A DNA stretch of 30,761 nt, taken from the NCBI GenBank assembly GCA_903909925.1, contig CAIVXR010000152.1:1-30761 (forward strand). Direction: 5' to 3'. The first letter of the stretch is position 1; each line of letters starts with the position of its first letter. Both the position numbers and the translations under genes were made by a program. Under the pieces are notes generated by a model. That model had not been told where the DNA came from and ran no database searches. It was given only the letters and a program-made list of their open reading frames with translations. Source of the DNA: an uncultured beta proteobacterium. Lineage in GTDB: Bacteria; Pseudomonadota; Gammaproteobacteria; Burkholderiales; Burkholderiaceae. Positions 1 through 7,833 of the stretch are shown here, piece after piece.

Positions 1-813
1 AGCTTAGACATTCAAGAGTTTATGGTGATGCCAGTTGGTGCGGAAAATTTTCGTGATGCCTTGCGTTGTGGCGCTGAAATCTTCCATGAGCTGAAAAAAA
101 TTCTTGGAGCACAAGGTATGCCTACAACGGTTGGTGATGAAGGCGGCTTTGCACCAAACTTCAAGAGCAATCAAGAGTGTTTGCAAACCATTATGAAAGC
201 GATTGAAGGTGCCGGTTACCAGGCTGGCGAAGATGTCTTGTTAGCCCTAGACTGCGCGGCAAGCGAGTTCTATAAAGATGGTAAATATCACCTTTCAGGT
301 GAGGGCTTAGAGCTCACTTCGAGCGAGTTCTCTGATTACCTCGGCAACTTAGCCGATCAGTTCCCAATTGTATCGATTGAGGATGGTATGCATGAGAGTG
401 ATTGGGATGGTTGGGCTGATATCACCAAGAAGCTGGGCAAAAAGATTCAATTGGTTGGCGACGATTTATTTGTAACGAATACTCGCATTCTCAAAGAAGG
501 TATTGAGAAGGGTATTGCTAACTCTATTTTGATCAAGATCAATCAGATTGGCACCTTGACAGAAACTTTTGCTGCTATCGAGATGGCAAAGCGTGCGAAC
601 TATACCGCCGTGATTTCTCATCGCTCTGGTGAAACTGAAGATAGCACCATTGCTGATATTGCTGTGGGCACCAATGCTGGCCAGATTAAGACCGGCTCCT
701 TATCACGCTCTGATCGTATAGCAAAATACAACCAGTTATTACGCATTGAAGAAGATTTAGGTGATGTGGCTACCTATCCAGGTAAATCGGTTTTCTATAA
801 CTTAAAACGTTGA
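1..813 (+). CDS. eno: Enolase, 3' part (5' end outside the window)
   Basis: Interconverts 2-phosphoglycerate and phosphoenolpyruvate in glycolysis; cytosolic, and an RNA degradosome partner in some bacteria. The reading frame is open from base 1 and the N-terminal part of the protein is missing. Family motifs seen: the DIQEFMVMPVGA segment at the left edge, GDEGGFAPN (catalytic Glu region), SIEDGMHESDWDGW and GDDLF (Mg2+ carboxylates), LIKINQIG (catalytic Lys) and the C-terminal SHRSGETED and IKTGSLSRSDR. The ATG at 22 is an internal Met, not the start. ftsB follows after 21 nt in the same direction, as is usual in proteobacteria. Identity is certain. Confidence 0.97.
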   Translation, partial: SLDIQEFMVMPVGAENFRDALRCGAEIFHELKKILGAQGMPTTVGDEGGFAPNFKSNQECLQTIMKAIEGAGYQAGEDVLLALDCAASEFYKDGKYHLSGEGLELTSSEFSDYLGNLADQFPIVSIEDGMHESDWDGWADITKKLGKKIQLVGDDLFVTNTRILKEGIEKGIANSILIKINQIGTLTETFAAIEMAKRANYTAVISHRSGETEDSTIADIAVGTNAGQIKTGSLSRSDRIAKYNQLLRIEEDLGDVATYPGKSVFYNLKR

Positions 814-834
814 ATCTAAAAAGATCTATTTGTT

Positions 835-1164
835 ATGCGGATAGTCATCTACTCCATGCTGTTATTGCTAATCGCAATTCAGTACCCACTTTGGCTGGGA
901 AAGGGTGGATGGCTTAAGGTTTACGAAATGGAAAAACAAGTTGAACTACAAGAAGCTAAAAATAGTCTTTTGGCGCTTCGTAATGCCAAGTTAGCTGGTG
1001 ATGTGAAAGACTTAAAAGATGGTACCCGTGCTATTGAAGAGCGTGCTAGAGCAGAACATGGCTTAATCAAAGAAGGCGAATTTTTCGTGCAGATCTTGCC
1101 GGTGGACAAAGCCGCTGCTGCACCTGTAGGCGATGGCCTCAAGTCAGCAACAAGCAAACAATAA
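835..1164 (+). CDS. ftsB: Cell division protein FtsB
   Basis: Small bitopic division protein that bridges FtsL and FtsQ in the FtsQLB complex at the septum. 109 residues, in the usual FtsB range. Seen: a short cytoplasmic N-terminus, one membrane segment at about residues 3-21, a coiled-coil stretch rich in Glu, Leu and Lys at about 30-65, then the conserved ERARAEHGLIKEGEFFVQ region. The last 20 residues are Ala-rich and probably disordered. It lies 21 nt after eno, the classic position, and is probably co-transcribed with it. No clear Shine-Dalgarno sequence precedes the ATG. It converges with hslO, with 3 nt between the stop codons. Confidence 0.93.
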   Translation: MRIVIYSMLLLLIAIQYPLWLGKGGWLKVYEMEKQVELQEAKNSLLALRNAKLAGDVKDLKDGTRAIEERARAEHGLIKEGEFFVQILPVDKAAAAPVGDGLKSATSKQ

Positions 1165-1167
1165 AGC

Positions 1168-2133
1168 TTAGTGACCGCTAGATGGCGGTCTTGTAGCATC
1201 GCTAAGCAAATCTGTTTTAAAGACTTGCAAACAGTCGACAGCATCAAATCGATACGGCTTAGCGCAAAACTCGCAGATTGTCTCTACTGCACCTTGTTCT
1301 TCTAATATTCCTTGAACCTCTTCTTCTCCAAGCATGCGCAATATATCTGCCACTTTATTGCGTGAACAGCGGCAAGAAAAACGAATCTGACGCGGTGGAA
1401 AGCTGCGCACACCATTTTCTGCAGATTCTTCCAGAAATAAACGTCTTAAGATAGTTTCTGGTGCAAGTGTAAGGAGCTCTTCATTCGTAATAGTTTCACC
1501 TAAAGTCTGAATACGAGTCCATCCTTCGGCTGCATTTTGTGGATCAAGGTGAGCATGACCCCCTGAATCAGGCATGCGTTGCAATAAGAGGCCACCGATA
1601 TGGGTGTCATTGGACGTTAGCCATATGCGAGTTTCTAATTGCTCGGACTTTTGCATATACAGGCCAATCGCTTCTGCAGCACTAGCCACTGGTTTAATGA
1701 CACTACCATGTTGCTCCTGGAGGGCAACAATTCCTTGATAGGGTGGCTGACCGGGCTCACGGTCTGAAGGATCTAATGTAATCACTAGCCTACCAGAATG
1801 ACTGGCATCTAATAGCTCACCCAGACTTGCATTAGGCGCAATCTCTGATGAATCTACAGAGAGCTTGATGGTTGCCCGCATTGATAAATCTGACTTGCAC
1901 TCCACCACTAAAAGCGCAATGGGGCCTTTGCTTTGAGCTTGAATAATCAAGGTGCCGTCAAACTTTAAGCTAGCGCATAAAAGGGTGGCTGCGCCAACAA
2001 AATCGCCCAAGATACGGCGAACTGCTGGTGGATCGTCGCGGCGCTCTAAAATAGCTTGCCAAGCAGAGCTGATAGAGACAATTTCCCCGCGTACAGGGGC
2101 TCCATCGCAGACAAATACCAATAATTCATTCAT
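1168..2133 (-). CDS. hslO: Redox-regulated holdase chaperone Hsp33
   Basis: Cytosolic chaperone switched on by oxidative unfolding; binds unfolding proteins during peroxide or bleach stress. 321 residues, slightly longer than E. coli Hsp33. The zinc redox switch is present at the C-terminus as Cys254-x-Cys256 (FSCRCS) and Cys287-x2-Cys290 (ICEFC), after the N-terminal substrate-binding domain. It is head to head with gltX; the two start codons are 64 bp apart. No Shine-Dalgarno sequence is seen. A GATACT hexamer ends 7 nt before the ATG, so the mRNA may be leaderless or nearly so. Confidence 0.94.
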   Translation of the reverse strand: MNELLVFVCDGAPVRGEIVSISSAWQAILERRDDPPAVRRILGDFVGAATLLCASLKFDGTLIIQAQSKGPIALLVVECKSDLSMRATIKLSVDSSEIAPNASLGELLDASHSGRLVITLDPSDREPGQPPYQGIVALQEQHGSVIKPVASAAEAIGLYMQKSEQLETRIWLTSNDTHIGGLLLQRMPDSGGHAHLDPQNAAEGWTRIQTLGETITNEELLTLAPETILRRLFLEESAENGVRSFPPRQIRFSCRCSRNKVADILRMLGEEEVQGILEEQGAVETICEFCAKPYRFDAVDCLQVFKTDLLSDATRPPSSGH

Positions 2134-2140
2134 AGAGCAA

Positions 2141-2146
2141 AGTATC
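2141..2146 (-). promoter_or_regulatory. Candidate -10 box of hslO, start-proximal
   Basis: On the minus strand this reads GATACT (4 of 6 to TATAAT) and is followed by 7 nt and the hslO ATG, putting the transcript start about 1 nt before the start codon. No convincing -35 is seen. Weak on its own; listed because the same spacing recurs at other starts in the window. Confidence 0.35.
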
Positions 2147-2160
2147 CACGTTTTTGAATT

Positions 2161-2190
2161 TTGCCGCTAATTAGTCCGACCTGAGATAAT
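2161..2190 (+). promoter_or_regulatory. Candidate gltX promoter giving a near-leaderless mRNA
   Basis: TTGCCG at 2161-2166 (4 of 6 to TTGACA), an 18-nt spacer, and GATAAT at 2185-2190 (5 of 6 to TATAAT). The predicted transcript start is about 2197, one base before the gltX ATG at 2198. No Shine-Dalgarno sequence fits between them. Confidence 0.5.
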
Positions 2191-2197
2191 ACGAGTT

Positions 2198-3595
2198 ATG
2201 CATATTCGTACCCGTTTCGCCCCAAGCCCCACGGGCTTCATCCATCTTGGCAACTTACGTAGCGCTCTCTACCCTTGGGCTTTTGCACGCCACAATCAAG
2301 GTGATTTCATTCTACGTATCGAAGATACAGACCTAGAGCGTTCTACTCTAGAAGCGGTAGATGTGATCATTGAAGGCATGGCTTGGTTAGGCCTTGATTT
2401 AGATGAAGGTCCAATTTATCAAATGCAGCGCATTGATCGCTATCGGGAAGTGATCAAGCAAATGGTTGATGCTGGGCTTGCATATCCTTGCTATATGAGT
2501 GAGGAAGAATTGAATAAGCTGCGTGATCAACAAATGGCCAACAAAGAAAAGCCACGCTATAACGGCTTGTGGAGGCCAGAATCAGGTAAATCTTTGCCAG
2601 CCATCCCAGAGGGTGTCAAGCCAGTAATTCGTTTTAAGAATCCACTTGGTGGATCGGTGATTTGGGAAGATGCCGTTAAAGGAAAAATTGAAATTAGCAA
2701 TGACGAACTCGATGACCTCGTAATTGCTCGCCCAGACGGCACGCCAACTTATAACTTTTGCGTAGTTGTAGATGATTTAGATATGAAAATCACCCATGTC
2801 ATTCGGGGTGATGATCACGTCAACAATACTCCTCGTCAAATCAATATCATGAAGGCTTTAGGAGCAAATCCACCTGTTTATGCACATCTTCCTACGGTCC
2901 TTAATGACTCGGGTGAGAAGATGAGCAAGCGCAATGGCGCTATGAGCGTGCGTGATTATCAAAAAGCCGGCTACCTTCCTGAGGCGATCTTGAACTACTT
3001 GGCGCGTCTAGGCTGGTCACATGGTGATGCTGAAGTATTTACAAAAGAGCAGTTTGTAAATTGGTTCGATTTAGAAAGTCTAGGTCGCTCACCAGCCCAA
3101 CATAATCCAGAGAAGCTACTTTGGCTCAATCATCAATATATTCAGAACGCAGATCCCGCTAAATTAGCAGAGATGACTAAACCCTTTGCCCACCAACTTG
3201 GCATTGACACAGAGAATGGTCCAGACTTTACTCAAGTAGTAGGCCTCTTAAAAGATCGTGCCAATACTTTGATTGAGATTGCAGAGGGTGCTAAGTTATT
3301 TTATTTACCAGCACCAGATCACAACGTAGAGCAAATCGCTGCCAATATCCCAGCATCTGTTGTTCCTGCACTAAAAGATTTGATTGAGGCGCTGAGGAAT
3401 TCAGATGCAACAAAAGAGGCTTACGGTGCAGCTTTTAAACAGGTCTTAGCAAAACATCAACTCAAAATGCCCGCTCTAGCAATGCCTGTTCGTTATGCAT
3501 TATTTGCAACTACTCATACCCCAGCAATCGATTCTGTGTTGGTGGTATTGGGCCGGGACGAGGCACTCAAAAGGCTCTCCAAGGTAGTCCAGTAG
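2198..3595 (+). CDS. gltX: Glutamyl-tRNA synthetase
   Basis: Charges tRNA-Glu with glutamate (class I aminoacyl-tRNA synthetase). 465 residues, normal length. Seen: the HIGH-type motif HLGN at residues 16-19 in the Rossmann fold, the conserved LRIEDTDLERS segment, GDDHVNNTPRQ, and the KMSKR loop at 241-245; the remainder is the anticodon-binding helical domain. The discriminating synthetase is expected in an organism that uses GatCAB or GlnRS, but that cannot be judged here. A tRNA-Glu gene lies about 190 bp downstream, next to its own synthetase. It is divergent from hslO and has a -10-like box immediately before the ATG. Confidence 0.96.
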   Translation: MHIRTRFAPSPTGFIHLGNLRSALYPWAFARHNQGDFILRIEDTDLERSTLEAVDVIIEGMAWLGLDLDEGPIYQMQRIDRYREVIKQMVDAGLAYPCYMSEEELNKLRDQQMANKEKPRYNGLWRPESGKSLPAIPEGVKPVIRFKNPLGGSVIWEDAVKGKIEISNDELDDLVIARPDGTPTYNFCVVVDDLDMKITHVIRGDDHVNNTPRQINIMKALGANPPVYAHLPTVLNDSGEKMSKRNGAMSVRDYQKAGYLPEAILNYLARLGWSHGDAEVFTKEQFVNWFDLESLGRSPAQHNPEKLLWLNHQYIQNADPAKLAEMTKPFAHQLGIDTENGPDFTQVVGLLKDRANTLIEIAEGAKLFYLPAPDHNVEQIAANIPASVVPALKDLIEALRNSDATKEAYGAAFKQVLAKHQLKMPALAMPVRYALFATTHTPAIDSVLVVLGRDEALKRLSKVVQ

Positions 3596-3600
3596 GCAAT

Positions 3601-3630
3601 TTGCGCAGATGCACAAAAATAGGCTAAAAT
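3601..3630 (+). promoter_or_regulatory. Candidate promoter of the tRNA cluster
   Basis: TTGCGC at 3601-3606, an 18-nt spacer and TAAAAT at 3625-3630 lie just after the gltX stop. The predicted start at about 3637 is 37 bases before tRNA-Ala, a normal leader for a processed tRNA precursor. Confidence 0.5.
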
Positions 3631-3673
3631 CTTGGATTGTTTTGAGTGTCTTGCAGGTTTATTGTGGGATTTC

Positions 3674-3749
<76 letters not shown>

Positions 3750-3783
3750 AACATTCAAGATTAATGCAATTGAAGTAGTCCAG

Positions 3784-3859
3784 GTCCCCATCGTCTAGAG
3801 GCCTAGGACATCACCCTTTCACGGTGAGTACGGGGGTTCGAATCCCCCTGGGGACGCCA
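3784..3859 (+). tRNA. tRNA-Glu (TTC)
   Basis: 76-nt cloverleaf with encoded CCA. The acceptor arm GTCCCCA pairs with TGGGGAC; the anticodon stem is TCACC/GGTGA with loop CTTTCAC, anticodon TTC. Very close to the E. coli tRNA-Glu sequence. It lies 34 nt after tRNA-Ala and shortly downstream of gltX, whose product charges it. Confidence 0.96.
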
Positions 3860-3910
3860 GATATTCTGGTGGCAGTAAAATGTAGTGTGATGTTTTTCTC
3901 GATGTATTTT

Positions 3911-3987
3911 GGAGCGGTAGTTCAGTTGGTTAGAATATCGGCCTGTCACGCCGAGGGTCGCGGGTTCGAGTCCCGTCCGTTCCGCCA
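3911..3987 (+). tRNA. tRNA-Asp (GTC)
   Basis: 77-nt cloverleaf with encoded CCA. The acceptor arm GGAGCGG pairs with CCGTTCC (one G-U); the anticodon stem is TCGGC/GCCGA with loop CTGTCAC, anticodon GTC. Last tRNA of the cluster, followed directly by a strong terminator. Confidence 0.96.
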
Positions 3988-3997
3988 AGACAAATTA

Positions 3998-4026
3998 AAA
4001 GCCCCCTGGATAAGGGGGCTTTTTTA
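3998..4026 (+). terminator. Rho-independent terminator of the tRNA cluster (bidirectional)
   Basis: AAAGCCCCC and GGGGGCTTT form a perfect GC-rich stem around the loop TGGATAA, followed by a run of T. The complementary strand also ends in a T-rich stretch, so the element can stop the convergent hydrolase gene that ends at 4040. Confidence 0.92.
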
Positions 4027-4039
4027 TTCTTATCTTTAA

Positions 4040-4891
4040 CTATAGCGTTCTAGTGCGTAGTGCTTTTGGACTCATCTCTGAATAGTAATTATCCACACCA
4101 AGATTACCGCCAGCCTCGCGAGCAAAGAATCGCAAAGTTTCATTGAGTACGATCTCACGCTCGTTATCGATAGTGATGATGTGATAGCTATTACCCAACC
4201 AAATTGTTCTGCGAAGATCTGATTTGACGTTAGCCAAGATCTTTTCTGCAGACCATATCGAACAGGTATCATCTTCAACCGACTGAATTAACAATAGTCT
4301 AGAGTTGATTTCATTTAGATTTTTTGTAGTGTAAGACATCAGGCCCTTGGCTTCATGCAAATGCCTTGCGGTGATGAGCGGGGCGCCTACTTCAGATAAT
4401 TCTTGAGCTTTAAATTTATCCCGAATGCGGCGACGTAAATCAGCATTTTTAACGCCAAATGGTTCTCGCTCAGAGTAATTCCAATTTCGAATTCCAAACT
4501 TATACGCGATATCTAATAGAAAGCGATACCTAGGCACTGACCAACCGTCATAGCGTAATACTGGCGAAAGCAGGGCAATCGATGCAATGTCATTCCTTTG
4601 TGTCGCAACTGCAAGGGCTAGGGTAGCGCCCATGCTGATACCTGCGAGATTTATGATTCTGTACTGATTGCGTAATTCATCTATGGCGCTGTGAACTTGA
4701 CTAAGCCATGTTTCATAATGATCTACAGGACTTCCATAGAGGTAACCCTTAATTTCCGGGATTGCAGTATTAAAGCCATTGGAATTGAGGAAATTGGGAA
4801 GTTGCCCTAATTCGAGGCCACCGCCATTTAAACCCGGAAGTAGAATGGTAATGGTGTCTTTTGAGGCGGCTATTTCATTTCTATCTTGCAT
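4040..4891 (-). CDS. Alpha/beta hydrolase, carboxylesterase-like
   Basis: 283 residues without signal peptide, so probably cytosolic. The fold is supported by an N-terminal LLPGLNGGG (oxyanion-hole region), the nucleophile elbow GISMG with Ser86, a candidate acid at Asp207/Asp208 in SVEDDTC, and His237 in GNSYHIITID. The SxHxIxxDxE pattern at the last strand resembles Est30/YvaK-type carboxylesterases and monoacylglycerol lipases, so a short acyl ester substrate is likely, but none can be named. It is divergent from the DUF4118 membrane protein and stands alone. An AT-rich stretch lies upstream (about 4906-4920); no clear Shine-Dalgarno sequence. Confidence 0.75.
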   Translation of the reverse strand: MQDRNEIAASKDTITILLPGLNGGGLELGQLPNFLNSNGFNTAIPEIKGYLYGSPVDHYETWLSQVHSAIDELRNQYRIINLAGISMGATLALAVATQRNDIASIALLSPVLRYDGWSVPRYRFLLDIAYKFGIRNWNYSEREPFGVKNADLRRRIRDKFKAQELSEVGAPLITARHLHEAKGLMSYTTKNLNEINSRLLLIQSVEDDTCSIWSAEKILANVKSDLRRTIWLGNSYHIITIDNEREIVLNETLRFFAREAGGNLGVDNYYSEMSPKALRTRTL

Positions 4892-4948
4892 GTCTTACAC
4901 TGTTTCATATATAGATATCTTGCAAAGCATACACCGTCCAAGGAAACC

Positions 4949-5416
4949 ATGAAACATAATCTTAATGCCTATCGCTGGTGCCACAATAAGGAGCAAGGAT
5001 ACTTAAATGCCTGTATTGGCGTTTTTTTTGCTTTTTGTATTCGTTTTAGCCTTCAGTCCCAGGTTGAATCTGCACTACCGCTATTTTTCTTTCAGGTGAA
5101 TACGATCATCATTGCCTTCTTTTTTGGTACTGGCCCGGCTTTATTGACCGTGGCTATCAGCATCCCATTAATGTCTTATTTTTTTATGGAACCATATGGG
5201 GAGTTCACGGTCATCGATGGCAAGGACATCCTAGTATTAGTGGTTTATGGAACTTATACTTTACTAGTGTGTTTTTTAGTCGAGTGGTTACGACGCGAAC
5301 AGTACAACGCAAAGATGGCCATTTTGGTAAGCGAGTCTCGTTTCAAACTGATGGTTGAAGGAGATAACAAAATACGCGAGCTCTTGAAAAATTCACCCCC
5401 CCACAAACCTGAATAA
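4949..5416 (+). CDS. Orphan DUF4118 (KdpD-type) membrane sensor protein, apparently ending at a PAS-like start
   Basis: 155 residues from the ATG at 4949, chosen over the in-frame ATG at 4886 because AAGGA sits 4 nt upstream and the choice removes overlap with the divergent hydrolase. Residues about 20-113 hold four hydrophobic segments with features typical of DUF4118 regions of KdpD-like histidine kinases: PLFFFQVN, FGTGPALLTVAIS, SYFFMEPYGEF, and VEWLRRE at the membrane exit. The following SESRFKLMVEGD resembles the first residues of a PAS domain, but the protein stops about 15 residues later: no PAS body, no kinase. It is either a truncated sensor kinase or a free-standing membrane module. 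A run of seven C lies at 5396-5402 near the stop. Confidence 0.65.
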   Translation: MKHNLNAYRWCHNKEQGYLNACIGVFFAFCIRFSLQSQVESALPLFFFQVNTIIIAFFFGTGPALLTVAISIPLMSYFFMEPYGEFTVIDGKDILVLVVYGTYTLLVCFLVEWLRREQYNAKMAILVSESRFKLMVEGDNKIRELLKNSPPHKPE

Positions 5417-5425
5417 CTAAAATTT

Positions 5426-6259
5426 TTAAGGCTTAGTTTTGGGTTTTTGTGTATTAAGGTAAATTGGCTCGACAGCTGGCATCAGTGCCGATAGCTGCTC
5501 TATCCTAGTTTCCCCAGACGGGTGAGTAGATAAAAACTCTGGTGAAGTTTTTCCATCGGTCGCTTTAATCATTTTTTTCCAAACACTGATGGCGGCCTGA
5601 GGGTTATAGCCCGCTCTTGCAGCCAGCTCTAAGCCAATTGCATCTGCTTCAGATTCATTCTGTCTTGAGTTTGGTAACACCAATATATATTGAGCTGCTT
5701 GGTTAGCCGCACTAATTGCAGATCCATAACTACCAGCCGCTGCCATAGCAATATTAGTAACAGCGCTTTGAGCCATTGCCTGAGAAAGCCTTTCTCTGCC
5801 GTGTTCACGCAGAGCATGAGCGATCTCATGACCCATAATCGCAGCAATTTCATCATCAGTCAGATTGAGCTGCTCAATTAATCCAGTATAGAAAGTAATT
5901 TTTCCACCGGGTGCGCAAGTAGCATTTAATATCGGGGCATTAATTAATGTAAGTTGCCAGCTCCATTGACGCGTGTCGTCTCTAAATACAGAAGTTTGTT
6001 GAATCAAGCGATTAGAGATAGCCTTCAGGCGGTCGTAAGTTGGGCCAGCGCTAACGAGGATATGCTTTTCTTTAGCTTTCTGATTCTGCTCGTTATAACT
6101 GATGGCAGAGAGTCGATCTACCTCGGCAGAAGAGACCATCATAAATTGGGATCGATTAATACCCACCACCCCTGATCTTGTGGTGTTAGCACAAGCCAAG
6201 AGCAGGGAGCTTAAAAGAAGGGCTACAACAGAACGATGACTGAACAGCTTAAATAGCAT
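5426..6259 (-). CDS. M48 family zinc metalloprotease, lipoprotein
   Basis: 277 residues. A lipoprotein signal peptide ends in LLLAC with Cys23 as lipidation site, so the protein is probably anchored in the envelope and faces the periplasm. Zinc motif HEIAH at 144-148, with the third ligand in the NESEAD segment at 201-206; the NAxxxPGG-like segment before the motif (about 111-119) and the C-terminal LSTHPSGETRIEQL are typical of the BepA/LoiP/YcaL type. Expected role: quality control of outer-membrane or periplasmic proteins. It lies 10 nt after the exported duplicated-domain protein and is likely in one transcript with it. It is convergent with the DUF4118 gene. The exact subfamily is not resolved. 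Confidence 0.85.
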   Translation of the reverse strand: MLFKLFSHRSVVALLLSSLLLACANTTRSGVVGINRSQFMMVSSAEVDRLSAISYNEQNQKAKEKHILVSAGPTYDRLKAISNRLIQQTSVFRDDTRQWSWQLTLINAPILNATCAPGGKITFYTGLIEQLNLTDDEIAAIMGHEIAHALREHGRERLSQAMAQSAVTNIAMAAAGSYGSAISAANQAAQYILVLPNSRQNESEADAIGLELAARAGYNPQAAISVWKKMIKATDGKTSPEFLSTHPSGETRIEQLSALMPAVEPIYLNTQKPKTKP

Positions 6260-6269
6260 TCACGACAAA

Positions 6270-6875
6270 TTACTTCTTAGGAGTCGTTATAGAGGCTGCC
6301 ATCGCATCGTAGTAAACCACTTTGACCTGCTCGCCAACATTTACATCTGCCAGAAGGGCTGGATTTTTAACAGTTACAGTCGTAATTTTCCCACTAGGCC
6401 CTTTCACGGAGACTAGTTTCTTATCGCGGTCTACCGCAACAATATCTGCAATGATGGTCGTTTTATTGGCAATGACTTCTGATGGCTTATCAGTTGGCTT
6501 TGAATTAGTAACCGTGTTGGTTTCTACCTTGCTACGTATGCCATCGCTCTTGGTTTTAATGAGTTCGATTGCAACCGCTAACTCATAAGTGACATTCACT
6601 AAGTCGCCTTTTTTGATCTGATCAAAATTCTTGATCTCTGGACCTGCTACAAACTTAGACTCACCCTCTTTATTCTTGAAGGTAATGGTACGTGTCTTTT
6701 TGTCAATGTTGAGTACGGTACCTTCATACAGTTGGTAGCGGTTATCCACTACGGCAGCATCTATCACCATGGGCTTGCTAGCGCTAGGAGCGGCCGGCTT
6801 CGTTTGGGCTATTGCTAAGGAGGAGGCCAATAAGGCGGCAATCGCTAGCGAAATGGATGTGAATTTGATATTCAT
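6270..6875 (-). CDS. Exported protein with two copies of a beta-rich module, function unknown
   Basis: 201 residues. Signal peptide with likely cleavage after SLAIAQ or near residue 23. Not recognised as a named family. Two modules of about 58 residues align with each other: residues about 49-107 (GTVLNIDKKTRTITFKN ... IKKGDLVNVTYELAVAIEL) and about 140-197 (ADIVAVDRDKKLVSVKG ... VNVGEQVKVVYYDAMAASI). Each looks like a small beta-barrel with a G-D/E-x-V-x-V-x-Y turn, joined by a polar Thr/Lys/Asn linker. AAGGA lies 6 nt before the ATG. The 10-nt gap to the M48 lipoprotein suggests joint expression, perhaps as substrate, adaptor or a co-regulated envelope protein; this is inference only. Confidence 0.7.
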   Translation of the reverse strand: MNIKFTSISLAIAALLASSLAIAQTKPAAPSASKPMVIDAAVVDNRYQLYEGTVLNIDKKTRTITFKNKEGESKFVAGPEIKNFDQIKKGDLVNVTYELAVAIELIKTKSDGIRSKVETNTVTNSKPTDKPSEVIANKTTIIADIVAVDRDKKLVSVKGPSGKITTVTVKNPALLADVNVGEQVKVVYYDAMAASITTPKK

Positions 6876-7026
6876 TATTTTCCTTTTAAAAAAGCATCTT
6901 CTGGGAGGATATTAGCTCACTTTTAGCATTTATAAGCCCTCCAAGGGGCTAATTATGGGTTAGGAGTGCAGCCCCCAACTTTGATAAGATCATTGTTTGA
7001 TTCTGAAACCCTAAGGAGGGTATGAA

Positions 7027-7806
7027 ATGCCTCAATTTGCTGCAAATTTAACAATGCTTTTTACAGAGACCCCATTCTTAGATCGGTTTGAAAAAGCCCA
7101 CAATTCTGGATTTAAGGCGGTTGAGTTTCTCTTCCCTTATCCATTTGCAGCTAGCGAAATTCAAAAAAAGTTAGATCAGTATGGCTTAAAGCTCGTTCTT
7201 CATAATTTACCTGCTGGAGATTGGGATGCTGGCGAGCGTGGAATTGCATGTCATCCAGATCGAGTTGAGGAATTTCGCGCGGGCGTTACTAAGGCAATTG
7301 AATACGCTAAGGCCTTAGGCGTACCACAACTCAATTGCCTGGCAGGTAAAGCTCCAGCTGGAGCCGATCACAAGTTATTACACGATACCTTTGTGTCGAA
7401 TCTCAGATATGCGGCAGCTGAATTAAAGAAGGTTCATTTAAAGCTTCTGATTGAACCAATCAATACTTATGACATTCCTGGCTTCTTTTTAAGTACAACC
7501 CACCAGGCCTTAGACATCATTAAAGAGGTTGGCAGTGATAACCTCTTTGTTCAATATGACATCTACCATGCCCAGCGCATGGAAGGTGAGCTTTGCAACA
7601 CGATGGAAAAGAACCTTGCCAAGATTGCGCATATTCAATTAGCCGATAATCCTGGTCGTAATGAACCAGGTACGGGCGAAATTAACTATGTCCATCTGTT
7701 TAAGTTTTTAGATCGGATCGGCTACACAGGCTGGATTGGCTGTGAATATAAACCTGCAACTACTACAGAAGCTGGCTTAGGTTGGATCCAAAAGTTAAAT
7801 TCATAA
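7027..7806 (+). CDS. hyi: Hydroxypyruvate isomerase (TIM-barrel)
   Basis: Interconverts hydroxypyruvate and tartronate semialdehyde in glyoxylate assimilation. 259 residues, normal for the family. Seen: MPQFAANLTMLFTE at the start, FLFPYPF, the HNLPAGDWDAGERGIACHP block, LIEPINTYDIPGF with a metal-ligand Glu, VQYDIYHAQRMEG with the His ligand, and GCEYKPA near the end. The start at 7027 is set by AAGGAGGG at 7013-7020; an ATG at 7022 is out of frame and would end after nine codons. glxR follows after 27 nt. The close relative OtnI (2-oxo-tetronate isomerase) is the main alternative. Confidence 0.88.
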   Translation: MPQFAANLTMLFTETPFLDRFEKAHNSGFKAVEFLFPYPFAASEIQKKLDQYGLKLVLHNLPAGDWDAGERGIACHPDRVEEFRAGVTKAIEYAKALGVPQLNCLAGKAPAGADHKLLHDTFVSNLRYAAAELKKVHLKLLIEPINTYDIPGFFLSTTHQALDIIKEVGSDNLFVQYDIYHAQRMEGELCNTMEKNLAKIAHIQLADNPGRNEPGTGEINYVHLFKFLDRIGYTGWIGCEYKPATTTEAGLGWIQKLNS

Positions 7807-7833
7807 GATAAATCAATTACAAAAGGAAATGAA

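Noticed and set aside
1173..1190. GACCGC/GCGGTC inverted repeat near the ftsB/hslO convergence as a terminator
   Set aside because: It lies inside the hslO coding end and is not followed by a T run on either strand.
4886..4948. Upstream start (ATG 4886) for the DUF4118 protein
   Set aside because: It overlaps the divergent hydrolase start and has no ribosome binding site; the ATG at 4949 has AAGGA at proper distance.
5396..5402. Run of seven C near the end of the DUF4118 gene as a phase-variation or frameshift site
   Set aside because: All three frames after the run stop within a few codons, so slippage would not restore a PAS or kinase domain.
6932..6951. AGCCCT/AGGGGCT hairpin in the 6876-7026 gap as a regulatory element
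   Set aside because: Short imperfect stem (one bulge), no T run, and no known riboswitch core around it; too weak to call.
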